Shown here piece by piece: positions 1 to 12,026 of a stretch of 64,000 nt of DNA. This DNA comes from Saccharum officinarum. Lineage: Eukaryota; Streptophyta; Magnoliopsida; Poales; Poaceae. Each line of letters starts with the position of its first letter. Positions within the stretch are counted from its first letter, which is position 1. The DNA lies in NCBI GenBank assembly GCA_020631735.1, contig CM036160.1, positions 110,109,860 through 110,173,859 on the forward strand, written 5' to 3'. The notes under the pieces are model-generated. The model worked only from the letters and a program-made list of their open reading frames with translations, was not told the origin of the DNA and ran no database searches. The position numbers and the translations under genes were made by a program.

Positions 1-147
1 ACTATAGTTCCATTCCAGTCTCTTCTTTGTTTATTTATTTGAAAGTGGGCATCGAAAGGAAATTGAGTAAGTATCAATAATTTATTAGTATCAGTAAATA
101 AATGAAGTTTCTGTTAGAAACAAGTGAGCAGAGCAGAAAGCATATAC

Positions 148-1341
148 CCTGCCATCCATTGCCTTGACAGCTTTCTCTGCCTCTGCTTGCGATGAATATT
201 TGACAAAACCAAATCCCTTGATCCTTCCAGTTTGCTGGTCTCGCATAAGTCGAGCTACACTTAATAAGATACAAAAAGCAACATTAAACTGAAATACTAC
301 TATTTTGATTCAGCTAACCTAACCAATACTGTTAAAGAGCCAAATAAACTATCAAGTTTCATTAAGAAACATAAAGATTCCCAACTGCAAGTGGTAAAGA
401 GCATGAGGCAGGGCCAATAATAGTAATAGCACAGGTAATGTACCTTCCTCTACGGTGCCAAATGGTGAAAAGACATCTTTGAATTCTTCCTCTGTTGTAT
501 AGAATGATAATCCTGCAAAAAGCCAAAAACACAACAACAATGAGTTAATACTGCATGCCACAACCACACAGGATTAGTAACAGACAACATTAGACAAAAT
601 ACTCAGTAAGACATGGGGATGTATATACCCTATGAGCAGAACCTGTGTCTTCATCAGAGTGCATAAGTAGCAGAATGTTCACAACAAATGTTACCAAGAT
701 GACCCCGCAAAAAAAATGTTACCAAGAAGAAAAGGAAAGGGAGGGTGGGTATGTTGGAAACATTTATATCAGCTTTACAATATACTGTTTTCACATTGTA
801 ATCAAGCTCCATGCAACAAATGAGAATCATCTCCAAAACTCGATCGATAGCAAAATATCAGAGGTGAAGTCATGAAGATGACAGTGTATGGATACAGAAA
901 TTCATCATCATTCTTATGGTCAACTACATGTGAGGAAGAGGAACTAGGTAGCAACGGCACTAAGTGTTACCGTTAAAAGGAATCATATTCTGATAGCATC
1001 AGATACTAGTTGCAAACCCTGAAAGCCACATGCTCCCAAGCAAATGTCAAAATCCTAGACCACCAACCAGTGCTATCTTCTGCCAAAACCATGAAAAGTC
1101 ACAGCTCCACAGTACCTGACTAGCATGCTACATGAATCAAACACAAGAGTACCATATCATCACGCAGTCACATACAAGTTCTGGCACAAATCCAACCATC
1201 ATATGGTGAACCATGTGACTGCAGAGACAAGCACGAATCAGCAAAGATGTACTTACTGCTGACGAATATCTCCGTGCTGAAGCACCTCATGCCCAGAACC
1301 TGACAGGTCAAACCCGTGAGCCTTCCACCTCGCATCATCAT
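148..1341 (-). CDS. Small RNA-recognition-motif (RRM) protein gene, 5' part (partial)
   Basis: Three minus-strand exons join in frame: 1341-1257 (ATG at 1341, ending at a GTAAGT donor), 512-444 (after TTTTGCAG) and 254-148. Together they encode 87 residues that form most of one RRM domain. The RNP2-like strand is IFVSRLSF, followed by EEEFKDVFSPFGTVEEA and the RNP1 octamer KGFGFVKY. RRMs bind single-stranded RNA through the aromatic residues of RNP1 and RNP2. The N-terminus (MMMRGGRLTG...RCFSTE) is short and basic and could be an organelle presequence, as in the small mitochondrial or plastid glycine-rich RRM proteins, but that is inference. The intron phases agree exactly. The gene runs off the left edge, so the rest of the domain and any C-terminal tail are unseen. 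An in-frame TAG lies just upstream of the chosen ATG. Confidence 0.8.
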
Positions 1342-1438
1342 CGGGGTGATCTCCACTCTCCACCTGAAACCCTAGATCCCCCAAGTTACCAGTGCGGAAG
1401 CAAGACAGCAAGCGGCGAAGGCACCGATAACAATTATA

Positions 1439-1603
1439 TTACAACGAGTACATCAAGTCCAGGTGGTCCCTGGGGAGGGCGAAGCGCATGGAGGTCTGGA
1501 TCTCACAGGAGGTGGTGGGATTCTTGTTATAGCGGGCGAGGCAAACGCCCCCTTGCGACAGCTTCATGATGGACATGGTTTTGGAGGAGATGATGATGTC
1601 GGC
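1439..1603 (-). pseudogene. Histone H2B pseudogene fragment
   Basis: A 54-codon minus-strand frame ending in TAA contains ISSKTMSIM, then CLARYNKNPTTSCEIQTSMR and FALPRDH. This follows the H2B core order [28 protein letters not shown] and LVLPGEL. The stretch between SIM and LARYNK is shorter than in H2B by several residues, and the C-terminal helix is replaced by unrelated residues. The fragment lacks the N-terminal tail and start, so it is a decayed, internally deleted copy. It lies about 100 bp upstream of the RRM gene's start, on the same strand, and could overlap that gene's promoter. No poly(A) tract or target duplication was found, so whether it arose by retrocopying is undecided. Confidence 0.75.
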
Positions 1604-2066
1604 TAAACATGATTCAGCACCTTAACGATGCAGATTTTGTAGGTATGCATGCTCTTCTTGGCCTTATTCTTCCTCTTGGTATGATACGCCCCACTTGTTC
1701 TTCATTTGCTCTTGGGTGTATAGCTTTTTGGTATGATTATAGAACTATTTTACAAGATTTTCATAGCCCACACTGTTCAAGCATTGTTGCGGTCTATCGT
1801 GGACAAGGTCTTCTTCCAAGCAAATGTAGTTAAAAGACCTTTGCGGCAGAAGCATCCCATTTTGCCTTACAGACTATTCCATCTATAAATATCAAGGGCA
1901 TATATTATAAGGATGGAAACGTATTGGCATTTAGAGATATTATTAACCCACAGGGTACTCAACAGGAAAAAGGGCATCTCCATCTAACCAGCACCGCAAC
2001 TCTTACAAATTTCATTTTATTGATCTCCATCGACTACTCAACCAATTAATTAATGATGCCATCTAT

Positions 2067-2480
2067 TCATAAACGTGCAAAACTAATATTGCTAAGAGAG
2101 AGACAAACGGTTGCGGTGGAATGTCTATAAAGGCAAAGGTTGAAATCAAATACGGCGTATATATTCATCCACAGGCTCGATATATCTCCATCCACACTTC
2201 TGCAGGAGGGAAACTGAAGAAGGAAAAGCAATCTGACCTGCGGCCGGGCGGCGCGACCGTCCTCGTAGCGCGGGCGGAGGAGATGCGGCCCGGGGTGGGG
2301 CGGGGTAGCGGAGGGGGGGGGGGGGGGTCGCAACCTCAGGGAGAGGTGACACAGGTAGGATGGGGAGCCGGCGGCAGCGGCGGCGGAGCTAACCGGAGAG
2401 TCGGCCCCGAGGGTAACGAACCAGAGAACAGGGTAACAGAGCCGCGTCAGGTGGTTCCATCCAAGAACGGATAAGAGCTA
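2067..2480. other. GC-rich segment with a poly-G run, no gene recognised
   Basis: CpG-rich sequence with a G homopolymer at about 2312-2327. Open frames exist on both strands, but they are low-complexity Pro/Gly/Arg strings with no domain I recognise. It could be a promoter or 5' UTR of a lost gene. The stretch 1610-2066 is AT-rich and shows nothing recognisable. Confidence 0.3.
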
Positions 2481-2506
2481 GCAAGGGGGCAAAAGGGTAA
2501 CGTCAA

Positions 2507-3576
2507 GAGAGAATTATTTGTATTGCCATATAAAACTCACTTATTCTTTCTATAGTCTTGAAAACTTCAAAATTTCTTATATGGCCTTATATTCGAATTT
2601 CAGTACCCTATATGATACTACCGTCACTTTTGGACCCTAACACCGTTAAGTGCTATGCAAAATGACTAGAATACCCCTGTTATAGAAAATGCACTGATTC
2701 CTTATATGACACTGTTTAATGTGATGTTAGAAAAATATACTTGTTCCCTCTATGACACTGCATGTTGCTATGTTTTATTTGGACATTAAAATTTATCCAC
2801 ATTATTATATTAATGTGGTTAGAATTTGCAAATAATTTTGTTTTGCTAATAACACGTTAGCTTGTACTCGGTTAATATGATCACGAATCCTCGCTCTACC
2901 GTATATGCGTAGATTGCATGGAGATGGAAGTGCTTTGCCGGGGTATAGGTACATGCATACACCCTTGATTCGCTTGCTGTTACACATAGTGCGCTTCCTT
3001 TAGCACGTATACGTATACTTCTTTTATGCGAGCACATAAGTAGCACCGATTGCTTCATTCCTTATTTTCTTCTGTTCTTCTTGATTGCACGTATTAATAT
3101 ACGCACATTTGAGAAAATTTCGTACAAAATCTCGTCAAACATGTATAAATAATGCAACCAGCAATACAAATTTTTTTGGATTTTAACCATAGTTGTATAA
3201 TGTAGATGAATTGTAATAATGCTTAACTAATGCATATTAGCAAAACAAAATTATTTGCAAATTTTAACCACATTAATATAATGCAGATGAATTTTAATGT
3301 CCAAATAAAACATAGCAACATGCAGTGTCAGAGAGGGAACAAGTATATTTTTCTAACATCACATGAAACAGTGTTATATAGGAAATCAATGCATTTTCTA
3401 TAACAAGGGTATTCTGGTCATTTCGTATGGCACTTAACAGTGTTAGGGTCCAAAAGTGATGGTAGTATCGTATAGGACACTGAAATTCGAACACAGGGCC
3501 ATACAAGAAATATTAAAGTTTTCAGGGCTATGAAAGAAATAAGTGAGTTTTACAGGACCATACAGATAATTCTCTC
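2507..3576. mobile_element. Mutator-like element with ~345-bp terminal inverted repeats
   Basis: The left end 2507-2851 is repeated in inverted orientation at 3235-3576, with scattered substitutions. The ends read GAGAGAATTAT and ATAATTCTCTC. The element is flanked by TAACGTCAA (2498-2506) and TAACGTCAT (3577-3585), a 9-bp target duplication with one mismatch, as expected for Mutator-like transposition. The 380-bp centre codes for nothing recognisable, so the element is non-autonomous. It shares its terminal GAGAGAATT with a second element at 62448-63526. Confidence 0.85.
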
Positions 3577-3585
3577 TAACGTCAT

Positions 3586-4089
3586 ATGCTCACGTTAACT
3601 CAGATTATGTAAATAATATTATAAAGTTATCAGAGACTATTCTAGCGGTTTGGTCAAATTTCTTGAACCCTTCGCAGGGAAGCCTATCTTTAATCTCGCG
3701 CTAGTAGGGAGTTGGGAGAGTTGGGCAGCCGCGTCTCACGTCGAAGTCGAACTGTGGATTTTGGGCGACGCGCGATCGTCAGAAGCCAGCGCGTTTCTCC
3801 TAGCGAACGACGCAAACGGCCAATTGGCCAAACGGGGCTACCAGAGGGTTTGCACAAAAGGAGAAAAAAAAACATGAACTCACTTACGTGCAAATAAAAG
3901 CGGGTACTTAAAAAAATGCACTTCTCACTTTTTGATTGAGCCAAACAATTTTTAGTTTGATCAAATCGATACAAAAATTAGCAAATTTTATAATACCAAG
4001 TAAAAATCTTATATTAGATTAACTACATAACATAATTTTAGATAAGCAAGTTGTTATAGGGGATCGATTTGTATTTGCATTAATGATGA
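3586..4089. other. Intergenic, nothing recognised
   Basis: AT-rich flanks around a moderately GC-rich patch (3660-3860). The small overlapping frames on both strands have no recognisable motif. Confidence 0.4.
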
Positions 4090-4431
4090 GAATAGTGCTT
4101 ACTTTAAACAAGAAAAGGTTTGAGACGGGGGATCATTTACCCCACTTTTATTCAACTTAGTAGTAGATGTTTTCTCTAAAATGCTTATGAAAGCAGCTAG
4201 ACATGGTCTCATTACTGATCTATTGTCTATTACCCCAAGTTACATAGGGTGGCAACATCACTTGCAGTGTGCTGATGATACACTGCTTTTTTTTAGAAAA
4301 TAATCTGGAGAATGCTAGCACTCTTAAGTGGCTGCTTGTATGCTTTGAACAAATGTCAGATATGAAAATTAACTATGACAAGAGTGACCCATTGTCAGTG
4401 GGTTTAGATGAGGATTAGGCTAACAAGTTTG
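4090..4431 (+). pseudogene. LINE (L1-type non-LTR) reverse transcriptase fragment
   Basis: Translation shows the plant L1 reverse-transcriptase core: TPLLFNLVVDVFSKML, KAARHGL, then CADDTLLF (the catalytic YADD box, Tyr changed to Cys), followed by LKWLLVCFEQMSDMKINYDKSD. The frame is broken by a stop before the TPLLFNL block and by an extra T in the run after CADDTLL. Only the palm region survives. The fragment ends at the assembly gap, so its 3' extent is unknown. Confidence 0.85.
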
Positions 4432-4531
4432 NNNNNNNNNNNNNNNNNNNNNNNNNNNNNNNNNNNNNNNNNNNNNNNNNNNNNNNNNNNNNNNNNNNNN
4501 NNNNNNNNNNNNNNNNNNNNNNNNNNNNNNN
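4432..4531. other. Assembly gap (100 N)
   Basis: Exactly 100 N, the usual placeholder for a gap of unknown size. Comparison of the two copia LTRs shows that at least 1,564 bp of 5' LTR (the equivalent of 10614-12177) is missing here. Confidence 0.98.
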
Positions 4532-5470
4532 TCGAGAGGATTGGCATCGAGTGTGCACTAGGTGATCGTGTTGCAAAGCCGGTGGTGCTTGTTACTCTTG
4601 GAGGTTGCCACCTCCTAGACGGCTTGGTGGCTTGCGACTCCGTTGAAGCACGCGTGGAGATTGTGCGTGCTCCGGAGGAGGATTTGTGAGGGGGATTGTG
4701 CTCACCCCGCGGGGATCGCGAAGAGCAACTCTAGTAAAAGCTCGTGGCTTGGAGGATCCCATCTTGAGAGTGGATGTGCGGCACCCGCTGAGGGGTTTGC
4801 TCTTGATAGTCAATTAGCTCGTGATCCATCAGTGGGTGTATCCCACAACGGGGACTAGCTTGGTGGCAACCAAGTGAACCTCGGTGAAAAACCGCCGTGT
4901 CAACATTGTGTACATCTTCTCGGTGGTTTGCTTTCGATTCACAAGCTTGTATTTACTTCATTATATTTGTGCTTGTGTAGTTGCTCTTGTAACTAGTTTG
5001 CTTGTGTAGTTAGCTAGTTACCTTCTTGCTTGTGTAGCATAGAAGTAGCTCCCGTTGCGTGGCTAATTTGGTTTGTGTAACCTTGTTAGTCATATTGCTT
5101 AGTTTGTGTAGCTAAGTAATTTGCGCTCTCTAGTTTGGCATTAGTTGCCTTGCTATTGAGCATTGCTAGTGAGCATAGGTGGCTTCGTGCTTTTGCTTAC
5201 TAGAATTGTGTAGGAGCTCCCCGGCTTTGCTAAAGTACTAGTGCATAGGTTTGTGTGACCTTGCTCTAGAATTGTTTAGGAGAGCTCTTGCTAAGGAAAG
5301 CACCTTAGTTACATAATTAGGATCTTTGTGAGGTGCTTGTGAACTTAGATAGAGGGGTGTAGTCTTGGCTAGACCGATAGTTTTAATTCCGCATTTGTTT
5401 CGGTTTGCCGACACGATTATTTTAGAAAGGACTATTCACCCCCCCTCTAGTCCGCCATCTCGACCCTTCA
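4532..5470 (+). repeat. 5' LTR of the copia element, 3' portion only
   Basis: Matches 12178-13106 of the 3' LTR almost base for base, with several 1-bp indels. It ends GACCCTTCA. The first 1.56 kb lies in the gap. Confidence 0.92.
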
Positions 5471-5484
5471 ATTGGTATCGGAGC
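5471..5484 (+). promoter_or_regulatory. Primer-binding site of the copia element
   Basis: Directly after the LTR comes ATTGGTATCGGAGC, close to the usual copia primer site TGGTATCAGAGC that pairs with the 3' end of initiator tRNA-Met. Confidence 0.8.
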
Positions 5485-5519
5485 GGTCTCTCATTTGTGG
5501 TCTTCACCGACCCGAGAGG

Positions 5520-7390
5520 ATGGCGGAATATGGACTAGATGTTGATTGTCCTCACATGTTTGATGGCACACACTTTGCACGGTGGAAAAATGGATGATAT
5601 GCAATTTTAAGTTTATTTGCCCTCAAATGTGGTGGATGGTAGATGTAGGCTTTTCTCATGTGTTGGATGAAGATAATCTAACTCAAGCACAAGAGAAATG
5701 CCTAGATCTTGACATCCAAGCTACTAACATCATGTATAGATCTTTGGATGATAGCATCTTTTGGTAAGATCATGGACCTCAAATCTGCTCATGAGATATG
5801 GGCCTATCTCAATGAAAAGTATGGAGCTATCACCAATGATGACGATGATGTCAAGCCCAAGGAGGTTGCACATGATGATGTTGAGCATGACCACAACACG
5901 ATGGTTGTGGAGGATTGCTCCACCTCATGGTCAAGTGATGATGATAATCAATCTACCACAAGTTCACTTGACAAGATGGTGATGATGCATCAAGTGTTGC
6001 AAGTGATGTTTCTACCCCAAGCACACTTGATGGTGACAACGTTGGTTCATGCTCGGGCCTTGATGATGCTACTACAAGCCCATCCACTACATCACATTGC
6101 TTCATGTCACTAGGTGACACAAAGGTATCAAATGATAATGTGATTGATCATGTTGATTCATATGATGAGCTTGTTAGTAGACTTGCTAGCATGAACATGT
6201 CTTTAGAAAATGAGAAAGCTAAAACAATGAAATTAGAAAATGAAAACTCTTTTCTAAAGAACTCATATGAAGAAACATAAGAGCTTACTTGATGATCTTA
6301 AATCTTCACATGAGAAGCTAATGTTGACTCATGAGAAAGTACTTGCTCTCATGAGGAATTTGTTAGAAAAACATGCTTCTCTCATTAAGATGTTTTAAAG
6401 AAAATTAAAAATAATGAGAGCTCATCACATGGATCAAATGATCAATTGCAAAATGTGACTAACCCATGTGATGTAGGGAGAAAGCATGTATCCACCTCTT
6501 GTGATGACTTATTAGATATGCCATGTTCTTCACATATATATGCTTGTTCTACTTCTACGTCTTGTGAGACTAACATTTTGAAGGAGAACAATGAGCTCAA
6601 AAGTGAAGTAAAGAAATTGAGCAACAAGTTAGAGAGGTGCTACAACTCAAAAGTCACCTTTGAGCACATGATAAAGACTCAAAGAAGCTATGGTGACAAG
6701 AGTGGCATTGGCTTCAACAAGAACAAGGGCAAGAAAATGAAGAAGCAAGAACAAAAGAAGCTATCTCATTTCGTGTGCTTTAAATGCCATGAGATGGGTC
6801 ACCTTGCCAAGTCTTGCCCAACCAAGAAGCCAAAGATGAAGGCCACAAGATGAAAAGAAGATACCCACTCAAGTAAAGATCAATGATGAAGATGTTGGTG
6901 ACTTGATGATCATGAAGAAGAAAACAAGAAGGGGTGGAAGAGGAAGGCATCCAATGCAAATCCAAGATATCAAGATGATGAGCAAGAATCAAATTGAGAA
7001 AAGAAATTTGGCTCACATCAAGTGCTTCAAGTGTGAAGATATAGGACACTTCGCCTCGGGGTGTCCTACCAAGCTTGAGAGGAAGCTCAAGCAACTCATG
7101 AGAGGCAAGGCAATGAAAAGCATCACATGAGCAATGAAGAAAAGGCTCAATCAAAGAGAAGATGCTATTCATGCCGGAAAGGGGACACATGGCACATTCA
7201 TGTCCCCTAGGTAACATTTCTAAGCATATTTCAATTGATAATACTAATGTGCTTAGAAAGGATGTAAATGGTACCTCTATTGTTGCTATTGCAAAACATC
7301 CCGCTACCCATACTAAGGCTTTGCCTAAGTATGTTGCTCCTAACTTGAGAGGACCCAAACTTGTTTGGGTACCATCAAAAAGTGGATGAT
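5520..7390 (+). pseudogene. Copia gag remnant (UBN2-type capsid plus three zinc knuckles)
   Basis: ATG at 5520 opens MAEYGLDVDCPHMFDGTHFA, followed by RWK and then MICNFKF, ATNIMYRSLDDSIF and GKIMDLKSAHEIWAYLNEKY, the order of the copia UBN2 capsid domain. Downstream are Lys-rich coiled-coil-like segments and CCHC knuckles at 6776-6817 (CFKCHEMGHLAKSC) and 7023-7064 (CFKCEDIGHFASGC). A third, frame-broken knuckle lies at about 7163-7204. Frameshifts occur in the A-run near 5586 and the T-run near 5762, with stops further on, so no full-length Gag can be made. Gag normally packages element RNA in virus-like particles. Confidence 0.8.
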
Positions 7391-10300
7391 TGTTTGTAGG
7401 TACCATCGGCATTGGAGGACTTGATTCATTTGGATTCATATTGTCATCATATGTTGAATCAAGTTTTAAAGCTTAGTGCATATCCAATCCCAATGCCAAG
7501 TCAAAATAAGTGGAGTCCAAATGCTACAACATACAAGTGCAACATTCAAGATTGTGGTGATTTATTGGATATATTTGATGGCTTGCAAATATTTAAGTTG
7601 AAGCTTGCTAAAAGGATGATCATGTGATAACCAAGGTATATCTCTAGTTGATCATTTTATTTGGGTGCATATGAGTTGATTGAATTGGATATATATGCAA
7701 TGTTGCTTGCTATGAGATGGATTGAATGGATATAATGTCTTAATGAAAAAGTGTTTCAAACAAGTTAGTTTTCAAGTTTGATTCAATTTGGTGAAGTATA
7801 GCTCAATGTATTGAAATCTGTCCATTATTGAAAATCTGAGCTAGCTGAGATCAAGTCTGAGTTTGAGTGACTAAATCATATTGGATTGGCTTGAAATTTG
7901 GTATGCATGCTCTAGACTTATGATATGAGATGCTGTATAAATTTCATGATAATTGGATGAGAGATGCTATGGTTTTAGAGCACATCTTGTCAGCTATAGT
8001 GCAGCAGTTTTCAGCATGTAGCAGTGGTGGAAGATTTGAAATCTGGTAGCAATCTAGATGTCAAATGAATCTCAAATTTTTACAGCTGCTAGATGACTTA
8101 GTGAATCACATCTCCACCAAATTTTATGGCATTTGGATCTGTACATTGGGAGATATGGATTATTCTTTGAAGGGTACAGAATCTGCCAGAAAAGTGACAA
8201 TTATTGGATTAATCTAGAGTCACTTTAAGTGAAAGGTCCTCAAGTTGGAAACATATTTATAAGTGTTTGAGGTACCTAAGTTTGGTTTTGAATTGATCTA
8301 GAAGCATGACAAGAAATGAGTACAAGGGCATTGATTGTGGAATGTACTGAGTGTACAAATTTGGTACTCAAATTTGAAAATAAAGATCAAACTGAAGATG
8401 AAAATGAGGATTATGTAATGATTGGAGATCATTTGGTAGAAAGAAAATGACTTAAAGAATAATTCAAGGTTACTCATCAAGTTAAGTCCATAGATCAATC
8501 AATCAAAGGCAATTCAAGTAAGTGTCAAGGATGGTTCTTTGGAGAGAGGTCACTTCTCCCTGCTGAGGGGGCTTGCCGCCCATGGGTGGGTAACCGAGCA
8601 CCGGCTTGGAAGGCTAACATGGAAGTGATGAATTCAAGGGACATTTGAGATGCTAAATTGAAGCAATCAATAGGATTGATCAAGAAAAGCAAGCAACACC
8701 CAAAAGAGAGCTAGTCATGGTTATAAAATTGGTATCATAAGTACTTCTCTCATGCAAGCATTGATCAAAAAGAAAAAGCAAGCCAACCACAACAAGAGAT
8801 AATGCACTTGATTATTAGTGGTTCTCATTTCATATGGGTGAATGAATTTCTCTATAATGATTGGTCTTCACCAAGCTTATAAATTGGACTTCACATTTCT
8901 ATTGGAGTAATGAATTGGAATCTATGTGACTATCCTCTACTCCAACATAACAAAGGTATCATTGCAATGTGCATGATCATTTCATCCCTTACTAGTATGC
9001 GATTAGTGCATATAGTACATGCTTACTAGGATCATGCATAACAAATGAAATATTTAAATTCATAGCCTACCACTATTGCTTGAATTATTTAAATGATCTA
9101 GTGGTATGTGTATGAATTTGTTCATGAGCTAGTGAACCCAAGTACTTGATCTAGTTTGGATTGCTAACAAGTGACAAGTACAACATTGGCAAGATAACCC
9201 TTAGTATGAGGAGTGAAGAAGCTTGTCATTGGATCAAACCGGACTTAGAATCTTAGGCAAATCAACTTAGTTCAAGTCATACTAGAAGCTCATGACAATG
9301 ATATGGGTACAAGCACAAGACAACAATGCAAATGGATATCTAGGGGTTTTTCAAATGGTATCTAGACTCAAAATATTTCTTCAATTGGTATTACAAGTGG
9401 TGTCTAGATCATGATTTACAAGTGATATCCTACAAGTGGTACTCATAAAGATAGCAAATGTTCAAGAAAAGATCATATTGACAAAATCCTACAAGTGGTT
9501 CCATGATAGAGGATTCTTCAAATTGGTATCACACACTTATTCGTGTATTTCTACACATGATATCATTTATACAAGACGGTGGTTCCACAAGTGATCCTCA
9601 ATTTTAAGTGATCATCAAATGAAGAAAGTTCCCTCACACACAAGAGCTCAAGATTATCAAGTGAATGACCCATGCTATGACATAGGGGGAGGAGCCCCAC
9701 CTAATGGTATCAAGGTCAAAGATCCTAAGTGGTATCTCAAGAGCAACATACAAGTAATGCCATTCCAACATGTGCGGTGATGTCCATCAACAACGCAATA
9801 TTCAAGTCTCAACCATCTACCCCAATGCAAGCCTTTGTATCAATGAGAAATACACCCTTTATGGAAATTGATGACAAAGGGGGAGAAGTTGGAACAAAGA
9901 TATGTCAATGCACCAAGAGAGGGGTTTGGGGACATCATGAGAGATGGGTTTGGACATGGAAATGGACAAAGAGGGAGCAACAATGAAGAAAAGAGAAGGA
10001 TCAAAATTCTTGGACAAAGAGAAGCACACAAGTAGGGGAGCAAGCTCATGAACATTGATTGGTTGCATTTGACTTGTGCATATTCATGTGCTTGCTAGCA
10101 TTGCATAAGTTTTATTTAACAACATGCATGCTTGTGTGGTTATGCTAGTTATAGAACTTGAATGATGATATGATAACTAGCATGCATAGGATGATAGCTA
10201 GACTTGTGTTTATCATGAAAAACTAGAACCTTACTTATAATGTTGATCTCACGGGGTTTCTAGTATTTTTGATGTCTAGCTACTCATGATGCTAAGGATG

Positions 10301-10613
10301 ATGGCAAACTTGTGATTTTCAAATGATATCGAGCTATCAAATGGTATCGAACTACAAAGGTTTATTCTATACACCTTAGCATCACTTAGTAGTGCTAACC
10401 CTCCACAAATTTCATATTTATGCATATGTGCAAGCTTGAAACCAAACCATTTGAGCACATATGTAGGGAGAGTTATCACTACCAAGTTGGATTTTATGGT
10501 GCTTATCCAAATTCTAACATAGAGCTTAAATGTTGGATAAGTGGCATAAAGTCCAAAAGAACTTAATTTCCATATCTTTGTAGAGTTGTCATCAATTACC
10601 AAAAAGGGGAGAT
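7391..10613 (+). other. Non-coding body of the copia element
   Basis: About 3.2 kb without pol motifs in any frame. It contains many direct reuses of phrases such as AAGTGGTATC or ATGGTATC (roughly 9350-9740 and 10320-10350). It ends in the polypurine tract AAAAAGGGGAGAT immediately before the 3' LTR. Confidence 0.6.
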
Positions 10614-11469
10614 TGAAAGGTCCTTGTTTGGTTTGGTAATTGAGTGACAACCTTAGGTGGACTAATTGTGTTTATGTGAGATACACAGGGAATTAGTCCA
10701 CAGATGATTGTGTCATGAAGGAGCTCATTGCATATGAGACATGACATGGAGTCATGTGACCAAGGTGGCAAAGATCAAGATGAGGCTTGGCTTGATGGAC
10801 CGGTTGCAAGTGTGAAGGGCAAGTCGGAGGCTTTGGAGCGATGGACCGCGAGGCGGTGAAGCTTGAGCAAGACTTGGCGCCGATGGACCGACGCAACGGT
10901 GAAGAGCAAGTGAGGTCAAGATCGATGAACAATACGGTCATGTGATGATATGAAGTGGATCATATCATTTGTGATTGGTTGGTGCATGTGTTGCATCAAC
11001 GTCGAGGAGATAGAGTGGAATGCGCAAGGCAAAGGTATAACCTAGGGCATTTCCATTTCACCGTCATAGGTGTGTAGAGAAGTTTATGACCGGGTTTAGG
11101 ATAGATGGCCGTACTATTAAGAGGGGCAAACTTGTTTGCATATCGGTCATCTAGTGCCACTTGAGCGATCTAACTTTGCATACGTGTTAGGATCGAGTGG
11201 CGAGGCAAGATGAGTGCCTAATTCCTTTGGAGAAAATGTTTGTGAAAATGCTAACACACGAGCACAAGGTGGTGATCACTTGTTGGTGTTGGCACATTTG
11301 CAAAGGTGGCGTTGGTCGCGCTGTGGTTTACGGTAGAGAGGGGTTTGGTTCTTTCTCTCTCCCGCCGAGCGTGCGAGCGCGGGATTCAGGCGATTTCGGG
11401 GAAGTGAAATGCCTATTTTCCATTGCGCCGGAAGTCGGAAAAGAAACGGAGGCGAACGCGGTCACAGAG

Positions 11470-11965
11470 GTGACCGGACGCAGCACCGGACGCAGCACCG
11501 GACGCTGCACCGGACGCTGCACCGGACGCGGTCACTATGGACCGGCGCGTCCGGTCAGTGCAGCGCGGGCGTCAGGCGCGCGGGCTAGGGTTTGACACCG
11601 GGCGTCCGGTGACCCACGGGACCGGCGCGTCCGGTCTGGCGAACAGCGGGTCACGAAGTCATCGACGCGGTGCGCGTCCGGTGACACACCATCGGACGCG
11701 TCCGGTGGTCTCGGGCGCTTACTGGACTCGCACCGGACGCGGGTACTGTGGCGTCCGGTGGTTGCGAGGAGCGCGTCCGGTGATGTCTTCGCGCGCGCGG
11801 GAACTGTGCGCACCGGTGCGTCCGGTGGTTCGCAACAGCGCGTCCGGTGTGTCGTTTGACCGTTGGCGCGCAGTGACCGTTGGAGGTTCTAACGGACGAA
11901 TTTGAAATCGCTGGGGCACCGGACGCGGTTGAGCGCGTCCGGTCTGTTACGACCGGCGCGTCCGG
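11470..11965. repeat. CpG-rich palindromic motif cluster in the copia LTR
   Basis: About twenty occurrences of ACCGGACGC or its complement GCGTCCGGT in both orientations, including an 11-bp-period run at 11480-11530. Such LTR palindromes are a known feature of Sireviruses. Confidence 0.8.
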
Positions 11966-12018
11966 TGCTCCCGCGGAAAAACGGAAGTGTGTGCAACGGC
12001 TCTATTTGACTGTGGGGT

Positions 12019-12026
12019 TATAAATA
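12019..12026 (+). promoter_or_regulatory. TATA box of the copia LTR
   Basis: TATAAATA followed by GACC, directly downstream of the CpG-rich cluster, where an LTR promoter is expected. Confidence 0.6.

Noticed and set aside
6780..7439. 219-codon minus-strand frame
   Set aside because: Antisense to gag zinc knuckles of the copia element; no domain of its own.
11197..11919. Long open frames on both strands (up to 132 codons)
   Set aside because: They lie in the GC-rich palindrome cluster of the copia LTR; stop codons are rare there because of composition.
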